This document shows, piece by piece, positions 16,407 through 26,024 of a stretch of DNA of 64,000 nt. The stretch spans positions 1,302,001 through 1,366,000 of the forward strand of contig NW_027043819.1 of NCBI RefSeq assembly GCF_037102585.1, in the 5' to 3' direction. This stretch comes from Saccharomycopsis crataegensis. Its lineage: Eukaryota; Ascomycota; Saccharomycetes; Ascoideales; Saccharomycopsidaceae. Every line of letters begins with the position of its first letter. The first letter of the stretch is position 1. Made by a program: the position numbers and the translations under genes. Under the pieces are notes generated by a model. That model saw only the letters and a program-made list of their open reading frames with translations, was not told where the DNA came from and did no database searches.

Positions 16407-19165
16407 TTTTCTGAAATCCCAGTACGCTGTCCTTTCAGCATCTGAGAATGTGCTGCTATTCATAACTTCTAAGGAAATTGAATCATTGGTATTCTCAATG
16501 TCATCCGCTAGTTCAAGTAATACCACCCACCAATAATGAGTTTTGATATATTCATCCTTTGGTGATTTTGTTGGTGATGTTTTTTGAATGATGTTATTGA
16601 TACTTGATTGGATTTTAAAACGTAATATCTGGTTATATTTAGTGTGACTATCCAAAAACAAATCCTGGAAAATTTTGGCTCTTCGGTGTTGGAGTTGAGA
16701 CTTTAAATCAATCATTGAGAAACCGCCTTTGTTGTTGTGTGTCTTGAGTGTATCCAAAGAAATAGGTGTATCTTGCTTGACCAATAATTTAATCGATGTG
16801 TCAATTTGATTCAACTGATTGGGTAACAAAGGTTGGTGTAGTTCTTTGTAATAGAACTTGGATGCAATATATGTGTTGAATGCTTCTATTTTTGATTGAA
16901 TCAGCAAGCTGGTCATGTTTGATAACTTGTATTTGATATGGAGGTCACGCTGCAATGTTTCCGGCCAAAATGTCACTGATGGTCCAATAGTTATCCCCAA
17001 ATATGTCAATTGAAAGTTTTCATCAGCAATCTCAAATGGGAATGGTGTCAAAAATGGATAATTATCAGTTGGTATGATTAGTTGGGATTTCTTTTCATTG
17101 AGTTTGCTGCCACTGAATTTTTCAAATAGTCTAATACATTTCATTGTTTTGGAATAATCTCTTTTATCTTTGAGGAAAACTGTGATATCATCAGCAAAAG
17201 CAAGATAATGTTGACTGCTATATGCTTCAGGTATCAAATCTCCTTGGTAACTATGGCCTCTGGTATTCTGTTTGATAGATCGTAGTAAAGGTTCTACTGC
17301 TAATGCAAATAATGAAGGGGAAAACGGATTACCTTGGAGGGTACCATTTTTTAAATTGAATAATGGGCCGGTCATGTTGTTGATGTATAAGGATCCCGTT
17401 GTCTGCTTGAGGATGTTGATGATTAACTTGGCTAATTTTTTTCCAAAATTTAAATGGGACAATAGTTGTTCCATATATTCGTGAGATATCCTATCGAACG
17501 CTTTCTCCAAATCCACAATTAGTATCAGCTTTTGTGGATTTGGTATTATATGCGTTTTATCTTTTGGATGAATTAGACTATCTAACATTTCTCTGAAAAT
17601 GGTGATGTTGGAGAACGATGACCGGCCTGGAATAAAACCAGCTTGATCTTCCCCTATGATATCAGGCAAGTGCTTCAACAACCTATTATTAATTATTGTG
17701 GATAATAATCGAAGATTAGTGTTGATAAGGGCTATCGGCCTATAGTTTCCAATGTTTTCTTTTGACTTTCCAGGCTTTGGTATGATGTTAAAGAGTATAG
17801 TTCGGTAGTGGAATGGTAAATTTCCTTCAGTTAGAATGTGGTTAAATTCTTGAAGAAGGATGTGTTTGATTTGGGGAAATAATTCCTTATAAAATTTGTA
17901 TGGGATTCCATCTATGCCCGGTGTGGACTTCAAATTTGCCGAATCAATTGCCAGTTTGAGTTCTTCCATTGTTATGGAGGAATCCATTTTTCTCTTCTCT
18001 TCAGGAGATATTCCTTGGGTTGGAATCACGTCCTGAAGATATTTATGTATTTTTTTTGTGTCCTTTGTTCCTCTGGTTCCATCAAACAAGTCCATATAAT
18101 ATTCAGTTGCTATTTTCATTATCTCTTCATGAGATTGAACTAGTGACCCTTCTACATCTTTTAGCTGTTTTATTGGGCGTTGTTCTTGATATTGGTGGAA
18201 AACTTGGTTAATATGTTGATAATATTCCGTCACTTTATCAAGTTCAGGCACTTTCACTTTTTTCAACATGTGTTTGAGTTTTTCTGCTTTGCATTTAATA
18301 TCAATTATTAATTCATCGGTTCCTTGGATATCTTCATTTATAGATTGGTGTCTGAGAACATTAATGATTCTGTCGGTCAATCTATATCTCTTCATATTAT
18401 AGTAAGCCTTGGATGAAGTTAAAGTCAACTCCACTGTAACTGAATCATGTGTGGATCTTTTCCCAAAATGATTTGTTTGTGTCATATTCCATTTGTTTTC
18501 TTTGTTTTTAAGAAGCTCCCAGTGATATAGAACCTATCCAATCTCCGGCTTTTCCCTAATTCTGATGCTTTATTAGTGAATGTTTTCTTGATGTTATGTT
18601 TGATTGAATTGAATGAGTCCTTCAAGTTCAACAAAGTAATGAGATTAGTTAAGGATTCAGCAACTGAGTCTTCACGGCTTCTATAATTTAGGGAGTCCGA
18701 ACGATCAATAAAATTATTAAAATCACCAGCTAACATGATGTTGATTGTCTTTCCTGGGAATCTAGTTTGAAGATTCTGATTTTGGGCAAGTAAACTGAGT
18801 TTGAGCTGATCATGGATCTGATTTTGCTTTTGGTATTGATTTGGATTATACAAGTTTATAATCCAGAGTGCTTGGTTATTTTCTAATTCAATTAAGACAT
18901 CCGTGATGTGTTTTTGGAGTTCATGTTGGACAGTAATACCTGCTAATTTGGATCCTAACACTGGAATAGAATCATCAACAATTATTGCTGTTCTGGAACA
19001 GGTTGAATTATAGTATATGACTTTGTTATCGAACTGAAACGAAAAGTCTTCTGATAGATTTAGTTCTTGGAGCAAAGACACATTGGATTTTTGGGTGAAA
19101 CTTATTACCAACTGGTCGCTGATACGACTCCGTTGTATATTTTGAGTATTGATTTTAATAATCAT
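16407..19165 (-). pseudogene. LINE A ORF2, endonuclease and RT part, copy 2, frameshifted
   Basis: Starts MIIKINTQNIQRSR at 19,165, five bases after the ORF1 stop. The endonuclease part stays open for 227 residues. A T-run near 18,505, one base shorter than in copy 1, then shifts the frame. The rest (18,485 downward) carries the reverse transcriptase with GTLQGNPFSPS, VDLEKAFDRISH and the FADD variant of the catalytic motif. The frame is cut at 16,406 by the copia insertion and the C-terminus resumes at 11,412. Shared with copy 3, so the frameshift predates the duplication of this half. Confidence 0.85.
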
Positions 19166-19170
19166 TATGT

Positions 19171-21765
19171 TTATTCATTGGAATTTTGATTTGTCTGTTT
19201 GTTTCTGGTTGCATCAGCTTCCAGAGTTGACAAATCATCATTGGTTGGTGTTAATTCTGTTTTCTCATGTACTGGAATTTCATCACCCAGTAGAATTTCA
19301 TCCTGCTCATATTCTTCTGAATCCTCATATTCGTCTTTTGCATCATAGATGTATTCTCCATCATTTTCATACTCCTCATCATATTCTTCGTCATTATCAT
19401 TATCAGGTTCTGCACTTGATTCAGACAGGGTTGGCTCTTTAGAGCCAGTTTGTGCCAGTTTTGATGTCACTGATGGGTGTGGGTCTTTAATGACTAACTT
19501 AATAGATTTTGGTACAAATGGTTTTGGTGCTGAAGGCTTGGTGGTGTTAATTTTGGTCAAAATTGGGGTAGAGATTGGGGTAGATTTTGGGGTAGATTTT
19601 GGAGTAGAAGCTGGGGTAGAAGTTGGGTTGGACAAGGTTTGATTAGATTTTGGGGTAATTGGATGGGATCTAAACACATTCAACTTAATTCCTGGTTTGG
19701 CTGACTCTTGCTTGGTTTCAGCTGGTTTCTCCCTTTGAAGGATTTTCTTTGGTTTGACGGATGCCTTCTTTTTGGAGGCCTTTCTAACTTGATTAACCGG
19801 AGGAGGGGTGATTTGATGCTTTCTGTTGATAGCTGGTGTGGTAGTTTGAATATTTTCATAATCATCATCTCTTTCTTTGGATATTAATCCCAATTGGTGG
19901 AATGGATTCTTCCATAAATTGCTCAGTTCATTTTGTGGTGGTTTTGACTGTCTGGATCTAGATGAACCATGAACCATGGTGAACTCGGTAGAAGGAACTT
20001 CAATCACTGGTGGTTGATTTTGCTTCTGTTTGGGGTTCTCATGACGATCATCTGTAACATTTTTCTTTGGCCGCTTAAAGTAACAGTCTTTAGCTACATG
20101 GCTAGGCTTTTTGCAAATCGCGCAAGATGCTTGCTTGCAATTGTATCTGGTGTGTTCTCTTGAACCACAATTGATACAGTGTAAGCATTTAGTAATAACT
20201 TTAGAAACAATGTTGTCTTGGTGAATAACCGGGATTTGTTTTCCTGGTTCCATTTCCAAGTAACCATAAATGTAACGATTTTTAAGCTCCTCGTTAGGTC
20301 TTTTAGTCATGTCACTTTTAATCACTGAGAATGATGTTGGTTCAATTTGGGCTAGGTCAAGCGCTTGCTTGATGGTAGCATCGACAAAATAGTCGGGGGT
20401 TGTTTCCAAGGCTGTTATCTCAATCAATTGGATTTCTTTATCATTCTTATTGATATTGATGCGTGGCTTGTAAGTGGATTGTTCAATGTCAACACTTAAA
20501 TGGCTAGTGATAAAATCAATAAATGCATTACGTAACTTTTCATTCTTAGTTTGTAATTGACCTTTCAATATTGGGATAAGTGAGGATTTGAGACAAATAG
20601 TTTCATTTGAAATAAACAAGTAGTTTTGAGCTTCAATTAAAGCTTTCTTGATGAAGTTGATATCATCATTATCATTCAAATCAGTTTCAATGTTGGTTAA
20701 TTTAACATCGATTAATTTTTGGAAGGCATCCTTTATTGTACTCAAATGATCTTCAAGCTCATATTTCCGGTAGACCTCAGGTGGGATAATAAATGACATC
20801 ATGATTTTTTGTTTATCTTGATGGCTCATAATAAATTTAATGTAATCCTCCTCTGCAATATTAGATTGTTTCAATCTTGAGAATTCATTAATTAAATGGG
20901 AATTTGTATAAAATTTGAAAAACTTTTCAATGGTGTAGATTTTGACAAATTCTTGATATTTCTCTTCAACATTTTCCACTTTTTGTGTGTCAAATCCGAA
21001 AAGTGATCCCCTCATGCCCTTTTCCTTAATAGCATATTCAAGGACATCTTGGTGTTCGAACTTGATTGATTTGAGATATTTAGCCCATTTAAAAACTCTT
21101 TCGAATTTGGCTAAAACATTTTGAAAAGTGGAGGTGGTATTCATAATCAGGGTCCCCTGTTGGGATGCGCTTTTAGAGCCCGAGGCGATTTGGGCGTAGG
21201 ATCTGCTGAAAGCAACAACTGGGGCTGGGTTAGTTTTTTTTGGGGTTTTTTGGTTTTCAGAGTTTTTTTGGGTTTTGTTGTTTTCAATTTTTTTTTGGTT
21301 TTCAGAGTTTTCAGTAACAAAATCAATAGAAACAGAAGGTTGTGAATCTCCTTGAGATTCAATGGTGGCTTGATTTGACATATGCATGTCGACGCTAGTG
21401 TCACCTGCACTGTCAAGATTGCGATCGCAATCAACTGGAGAAACATTAATTTCCGGGGCTGGGCGGTGGGCAATATCAACATCAGAATCAGCATTAGAGG
21501 CCTCATTTATGGTATTAGATGGGGTTGCAAAGGTTTCAGCAGTACTTAAAAAAGTATTGTCATCTTCCTCAGTGATTTCTTCGTCTGAATGTGGTTTATT
21601 TCCGTGTTTGTTTACATTGTTTTGATCGGTTGCGTTGGGATTTGCATGATCTAAGTCAACGATAATATCAGAAGAAACCAGGGTTTCTTGAGAAGGAGGA
21701 TCATTTTTTGGATCAGTGGAGTAGTTGGAAGGCTTTGGAATTCTTTTGGTATTATTAATACTCAT
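19171..21765 (-). CDS. LINE A ORF1 protein (double CCHC), copy 2
   Basis: 864 residues, as copy 1 except for one fewer 15-bp TPKS repeat and a few substitutions near the C-terminus, where it matches copy 3. From about the middle of the protein to the N-terminus it is the same as copy 1. The start at 21,765 is the conserved MSINNTKR ATG; the longer open frame into tRNA-Lys is disregarded. Confidence 0.85.
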   Translation of the reverse strand: MSINNTKRIPKPSNYSTDPKNDPPSQETLVSSDIIVDLDHANPNATDQNNVNKHGNKPHSDEEITEEDDNTFLSTAETFATPSNTINEASNADSDVDIAHRPAPEINVSPVDCDRNLDSAGDTSVDMHMSNQATIESQGDSQPSVSIDFVTENSENQKKIENNKTQKNSENQKTPKKTNPAPVVAFSRSYAQIASGSKSASQQGTLIMNTTSTFQNVLAKFERVFKWAKYLKSIKFEHQDVLEYAIKEKGMRGSLFGFDTQKVENVEEKYQEFVKIYTIEKFFKFYTNSHLINEFSRLKQSNIAEEDYIKFIMSHQDKQKIMMSFIIPPEVYRKYELEDHLSTIKDAFQKLIDVKLTNIETDLNDNDDINFIKKALIEAQNYLFISNETICLKSSLIPILKGQLQTKNEKLRNAFIDFITSHLSVDIEQSTYKPRININKNDKEIQLIEITALETTPDYFVDATIKQALDLAQIEPTSFSVIKSDMTKRPNEELKNRYIYGYLEMEPGKQIPVIHQDNIVSKVITKCLHCINCGSREHTRYNCKQASCAICKKPSHVAKDCYFKRPKKNVTDDRHENPKQKQNQPPVIEVPSTEFTMVHGSSRSRQSKPPQNELSNLWKNPFHQLGLISKERDDDYENIQTTTPAINRKHQITPPPVNQVRKASKKKASVKPKKILQREKPAETKQESAKPGIKLNVFRSHPITPKSNQTLSNPTSTPASTPKSTPKSTPISTPILTKINTTKPSAPKPFVPKSIKLVIKDPHPSVTSKLAQTGSKEPTLSESSAEPDNDNDEEYDEEYENDGEYIYDAKDEYEDSEEYEQDEILLGDEIPVHEKTELTPTNDDLSTLEADATRNKQTNQNSNE

Positions 21766-21837
21766 TATAGCTTTTTCAAAAAAATTTTTCCTAACACAAC
21801 CCGTTATAATTTCAAAAGGGCGGTTAATTGATGTAGC

Positions 21838-21919
21838 CTCCTCATCAGGGGCTCGAACCCTGGACATTTCGGTTCCTTGTGTTAAAAGCCGAACGCTCTA
21901 CCAACTGAGCTAATAAGGA
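21838..21919 (-). tRNA. tRNA-Lys(UUU) with short intron, second copy
   Basis: Identical to the gene at 4,020-4,101, including the 9-nt intron, and duplicated with the 17.8-kb unit. Confidence 0.95.
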
Positions 21920-21931
21920 GATTCTAAAAAC

Positions 21932-22235
21932 TGTTATATTATCGGATCATGGTTGAGTTGAGTCCTGGTTACCAACGGGATGGTACCATGCGAAACCATG
22001 ATCTACATTACCTCATCGAAGTATTACCTTATGTTCCATCCCTTATCTGTTAGTCCTTTATTGCGGGAATGGGTCCAACACCCCATTATTAGTTTTAACC
22101 ATTTTATTTATTTAAGGATTCAACATTCCTCTTGTTTTCACCTTTATTTAGTTTAAGAAAAGGATCATCTTTGTGATCACCCAATTTGAATCTTCTTGGT
22201 CGAGAACAATCATCGACAAGAAGCAGAGTGTAACA
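21932..22235 (+). repeat. Solo LTR, family 2, second copy
   Basis: Duplicate of the LTR at 4,114-4,417, with the same AAAAC target duplication and the same 12-bp distance from tRNA-Lys. Confidence 0.85.
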
Positions 22236-22246
22236 AAAACTAAAGT

Positions 22247-22355
22247 CGACATTGGCAGGGTTCGAACCTGCGCGGGCAGAGCCCAAAAGATCACCAGTAT
22301 AATCCGAAGATCACAAATTTCAAGTCTTTCACCTTAACCACTCGGTCACAATGCC
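22247..22355 (-). tRNA. tRNA-Ser(UGA) with 27-nt intron, second copy
   Basis: Identical to the gene at 4,429-4,537, duplicated with the unit. Confidence 0.95.
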
Positions 22356-22468
22356 CGATATAATAATCCTATTTTTTTTTTTTTTCCTTCAAAGTTCGAT
22401 TTATTAATAAATATATAATTATATATATCTATGTAAAATCTTATAAGCTAATGCTCATTATATATGTT

Positions 22469-22500
22469 AGGGAAAACCATATCATATGGTGAAAAACCCT
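22469..22500 (-). promoter_or_regulatory. LINE B 3' UTR hairpin, copy 2
   Basis: Same AGGGTTTTTC plus ACCAT/ATGGT hairpin as at 4,651-4,682. Confidence 0.55.
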
Positions 22501-22592
22501 TTAGTGATAATTATTAGTATTTAAATAAAATGTTTTTTTTTGTTATTGTTTTTGTTAATTTTTTTTTTTTCTTTTTTGTTTTGATCGACTAT

Positions 22593-25500
22593 TCAGCTCC
22601 CAGTAGTAATGATATAAATCAAGTTGTTAATTGATGTGTTCCAATCAATTTGGTTATGATATCTTAGGCGTGAGAGTTTGCGTTGATAGCATAGATAGCG
22701 GTCGATCTTTTTGATTGTTGATTCTGAATAATTGGGAGCGATTAAGTTATTCCATGCTAATGGAATTGGGATTTTCAATCTTGACCATAACTCAGTTGAT
22801 AATGGGCATTGAATTAGGAAATGGGTCATTTTGATCTTGACTTGGAGTTCTGGTGATTCATGTTGTTGGTCTTGAGAGACGGTTTCGAGCCCGCAATAGT
22901 GACATTTTCTATGTTGGTAAAAAAATTGTTCAGCACCTAAGTGGAATATGTGTATGTTTTCAAAGTAACCAGGGCTATTATGTTGGTATTTGTGGAGTCT
23001 CTTCCAGAAAGAGTTTTGTTTCGTTTGGGTGACTTCTTGGATATTGGTTAAAGTGGTGGATAATTTATGTTTATCAATTCTGGCTCTTTTTTTCTTGCTT
23101 CCCTGTTTGTGTTCAAACTCCATGACCAGTTTTGGGATCTCCATTTGATAGATAGTTGGTATACCGTCTTGAATGGACTTGGCAAGGTCTGAGTGTTTGA
23201 TATTCATTGGGTTCAATGTTTGTTGTTGAGATATTGGTTTGGACAATAATTTATACCAAGCCACAAAAGCACATTTTTCCGCTGTGGTGAACATTGGAAG
23301 ATTTATAACCTGGTTGAGTATGGACCTGCTGTCTCTCTTATTCTTGATATTGATCTGGTCACCCAATATTAACCGCCACCAGTATTGGGTTTTTATATAT
23401 CCTTGTATCGACTGCTCTTCCTCGGATAGATTTTGTTTGATGATCATGTTTATTGCTAGTTGGAGCTTGAATCGGAGTAACTGGCAATATGGGTTTAAAG
23501 ATTGGAGAAAGAGTTGTTGAAAGATTTTTGCCTTGCGGTAGCTCAATTGGCTTTTGATATCCACCATGCCATATCCTCCTTTCAATGGGCTTGTTTTTAA
23601 AGTGTCCATGGAGATTTTCAGTTTTTTGTTCACCTGGTTTTTGATGGATTGTTCTAGCAAATCTATTTGGTCTGGAAGCATAGGTGCATGAATCTCGTGG
23701 TAATATAGCTTAGACAAGATATATGTGTTATATCCGACTATTTGACTTGATATTGGTAGTGAACTCATGTTGGTCATGTAATATTTGGTGCTGATGTCTT
23801 TTTGGAGAGTATTAGGCCAGGTTTGACTCGAGTTCCCAATTTTAACGCCTAGATATTGGGTTTCATAATTATTGTCAGCAATATCTATTTGGAAGTCGGA
23901 CTGGAATGGTATTTGATCGCATGGAACAATTAATCTGGATTTGCTTTTGTTTAATTTAGAACCACTGACTTGTTCGAACGCCTGAATTATCTTCATAGTG
24001 TTTTTGAAGTCATTATGATCTCTCAAGAATAAGGTAACATCATCTGCATAGGCAAGGTATTTGACTCTGGGGATGATGTTTGGTTGGATCTTATGGTTGT
24101 AACTGAATCCTTTATTTAATCTTTGGATGGCTCTTAGAAAAGGTTCAAGGGCTAACGCGAAAATTGTTGGTGAAAGTGGGTTGCCCTGAAGGGTTCCGTT
24201 TCTTAATGGGAAAGAAGGGCCTGTAATGTTATTTAGGCAAATGGTTCCGAGGGCTTTGGTAAGGATAGCGTGAATAGTTTCCGTCATTTTTCCAAAATTG
24301 AGTTTTCGAAGTAATATTTTAAGGTATAGATGGGAAATCTGGTCAAAAGCCTTTTCAAAGTCAGCAAGCATGATTCGGTGGTTAGTAGAATGATTGACAT
24401 GTGGCTTGTCTTGTGGGGATATTAAACTGGAAAGCAAGTCACCGAAAATTGTTATATTAGAGAAGGAGGATCTTTCAGGTATGAAACCAACTTGATTTGG
24501 GCCGATAATTTTTTGCAAGAACGGGAGCAAACGGGCGTTGATGATGCTGGAAAAGAGTTTCAAATTTGTGTTGATTAATGCTATGGGCCTGTAATTCTCC
24601 ACTTTTTGAACATCTTTGTTTGGTTTTGGTATGAGAGTGAATTTTATGGTTCGATAGTTGAATGGAATTTCCCCTGAAGAAAGAATTTGGTTAAATTCTT
24701 TTAGAAGTATGTGTTTTATCTGAGGAAAGAGAGACTTATAAACGCCGTATGGTATACCATCTACCCCGGGGGCGGATTGAGTATTGGATTCAGTAACGGC
24801 ATATTCCAATTCTGTCATGGTGATTGGTTTGTTCAAGTTGTTGGATTCAGTGTTGGTTAGTGGTAACTGATCTCCCAAGGAGGCGTTGATGAACCTTTCT
24901 ATATTTTCCGAGCTCTTTGAACCACGAGATCCATCGTAGAGTTTTTGATAGTAATTGGTTACTTCTAGAATCATGTCTTGCTGTGATGTCAATAAAGCGC
25001 CATCTGAAGCTTTGAGGGCTTTGATTGGGCGCGGTCTGGAGTGTTGGTGGAACCTAGTTCTTATGTGGTCATAATAATTTGGTTCATCAGTATTTTCTGT
25101 TATTTTCTTGTGTACCATCGTCAAAAAATTCAGCTTCAAGCGAATCTCAGAAATGAGGTCTGAAGTAGAGTTCACAGTGGGTGGAAACTTGATCTTCAGA
25201 AGCCATTGAATGATATGATTTTTAATGATATTATGTTGGGGGATGTAAGTCATTGCATGAGGTTGAGTGTTGATTTCAAGAATAATAGAATCGTGAGTTG
25301 AAGAAGACTTTAGATAGTTTTGTTGGGACATTTGAATATGAAATCTGTTTTTGTCGGAGATCATGGACTGACTGATATAAAAACGATCTATTCTGCGACT
25401 ACTTTCTTCCGTGGTGGATTGGTTAGTCCAATTCTTTTTAATCTGGTGCAATTTTGGATGTTCATAGATATCTGCTAGCTTGAAAGTTTTGATTAGCTTT

Positions 25501-26024
25501 TTAAGCGACTCGGACGATCTTTGTTCGCGAGAACGGAAGTTAGCAGAGTCTCTTGAATTGACAAAGTTATTAAAGTCACCTCCGAGAATAATGTTGATGG
25601 TCTTATTGTTGCTTTTTGCTCTGAGAGTGGTAAGTTGGGTTTGGAGGGTGATGGAGAGTTGATTTTGAAGGAGGATTTGTTTTTGGTAATCAGCAGATGG
25701 GTTGTAGATATTGATTAGCCAAAGCCAGTTATTGGCATCTTGTTCAATAATGGCATCTGTGATATAAACCTGGAGCTGGCTCAGTACTGCAATTGTTAGC
25801 AATGAATGATCAACGACCTTTATGTGGTCCTCAATTATAATAGCTGTGCGGGATGATGGAGTATTTTTATAAATTTTTTTGTTTTGGTGTTGGAAGAGGA
25901 AGTCCTCGCCAAGATTAAGTTCTTGAAACATTGAAATGTTATATTGGTTTGATAGATGGAGAATTTTGGAGTCATCCAATCTCAATCTTTGGATGTTTTG
26001 ACTAATGATCGATAGTTTACTCAT
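22593..26024 (-). CDS. LINE B ORF2 (endonuclease-reverse transcriptase), intact
   Basis: 1,143 residues from MSKLSIISQNIQR. The AP-endonuclease-like domain (about 1-245) shows FQELNLGED, INIYNPS, GGDFNN, RRIDRFY and STHDSI. The reverse transcriptase (about 400-720) shows NYRPIALINTNLK, GFIPERSSF, ADFEKAFDQ, GTLQGNPLSPT and YADD. The C-terminal region ends in a CHYC...HFLIQC knuckle (about 1,041-1,075), typical of L1-type ORF2. The chosen ATG overlaps the ORF1 stop by 8 nt; a longer start at 26,063 (MAQMSQKTPL) is in frame but not supported by homology. This is the only complete ORF2 in the window. Confidence 0.9.
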   Translation of the reverse strand: MSKLSIISQNIQRLRLDDSKILHLSNQYNISMFQELNLGEDFLFQHQNKKIYKNTPSSRTAIIIEDHIKVVDHSLLTIAVLSQLQVYITDAIIEQDANNWLWLINIYNPSADYQKQILLQNQLSITLQTQLTTLRAKSNNKTINIILGGDFNNFVNSRDSANFRSREQRSSESLKKLIKTFKLADIYEHPKLHQIKKNWTNQSTTEESSRRIDRFYISQSMISDKNRFHIQMSQQNYLKSSSTHDSIILEINTQPHAMTYIPQHNIIKNHIIQWLLKIKFPPTVNSTSDLISEIRLKLNFLTMVHKKITENTDEPNYYDHIRTRFHQHSRPRPIKALKASDGALLTSQQDMILEVTNYYQKLYDGSRGSKSSENIERFINASLGDQLPLTNTESNNLNKPITMTELEYAVTESNTQSAPGVDGIPYGVYKSLFPQIKHILLKEFNQILSSGEIPFNYRTIKFTLIPKPNKDVQKVENYRPIALINTNLKLFSSIINARLLPFLQKIIGPNQVGFIPERSSFSNITIFGDLLSSLISPQDKPHVNHSTNHRIMLADFEKAFDQISHLYLKILLRKLNFGKMTETIHAILTKALGTICLNNITGPSFPLRNGTLQGNPLSPTIFALALEPFLRAIQRLNKGFSYNHKIQPNIIPRVKYLAYADDVTLFLRDHNDFKNTMKIIQAFEQVSGSKLNKSKSRLIVPCDQIPFQSDFQIDIADNNYETQYLGVKIGNSSQTWPNTLQKDISTKYYMTNMSSLPISSQIVGYNTYILSKLYYHEIHAPMLPDQIDLLEQSIKNQVNKKLKISMDTLKTSPLKGGYGMVDIKSQLSYRKAKIFQQLFLQSLNPYCQLLRFKLQLAINMIIKQNLSEEEQSIQGYIKTQYWWRLILGDQINIKNKRDSRSILNQVINLPMFTTAEKCAFVAWYKLLSKPISQQQTLNPMNIKHSDLAKSIQDGIPTIYQMEIPKLVMEFEHKQGSKKKRARIDKHKLSTTLTNIQEVTQTKQNSFWKRLHKYQHNSPGYFENIHIFHLGAEQFFYQHRKCHYCGLETVSQDQQHESPELQVKIKMTHFLIQCPLSTELWSRLKIPIPLAWNNLIAPNYSESTIKKIDRYLCYQRKLSRLRYHNQIDWNTSINNLIYIITTGS

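Larger units (their letters stand above)
1..17831. repeat. 17.8-kb tandem segmental duplication, unit 1
   Basis: The first base of the window recurs at 17,832 and again at 35,651, and everything between matches in the same order and orientation. The unit contains LINE A (5' part), tRNA-Lys, a solo LTR, tRNA-Ser, LINE B, the LINE A 3' end and a copia element inside LINE A. Unit 1 and unit 2 differ mostly in homopolymer lengths, except for a cluster of about ten substitutions and indels between about 400 and 1,790. The unit start is arbitrary because the left edge cuts through LINE A. Near identity implies a very recent duplication, or an assembly artefact that read depth could expose. Confidence 0.9.
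10516..21778 (-). mobile_element. LINE A, copy 2, interrupted by a copia element
   Basis: Full-length-looking LINE of about 6.3 kb once the 5-kb copia insertion (11,418-16,401) is set aside. It runs from the ORF1 end near tRNA-Lys (21,838-21,919) to a 12-base poly(A) at 10,516-10,527. It is a recombinant: the ORF2 half matches copy 3 and the ORF1 half matches copy 1. Confidence 0.85.
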
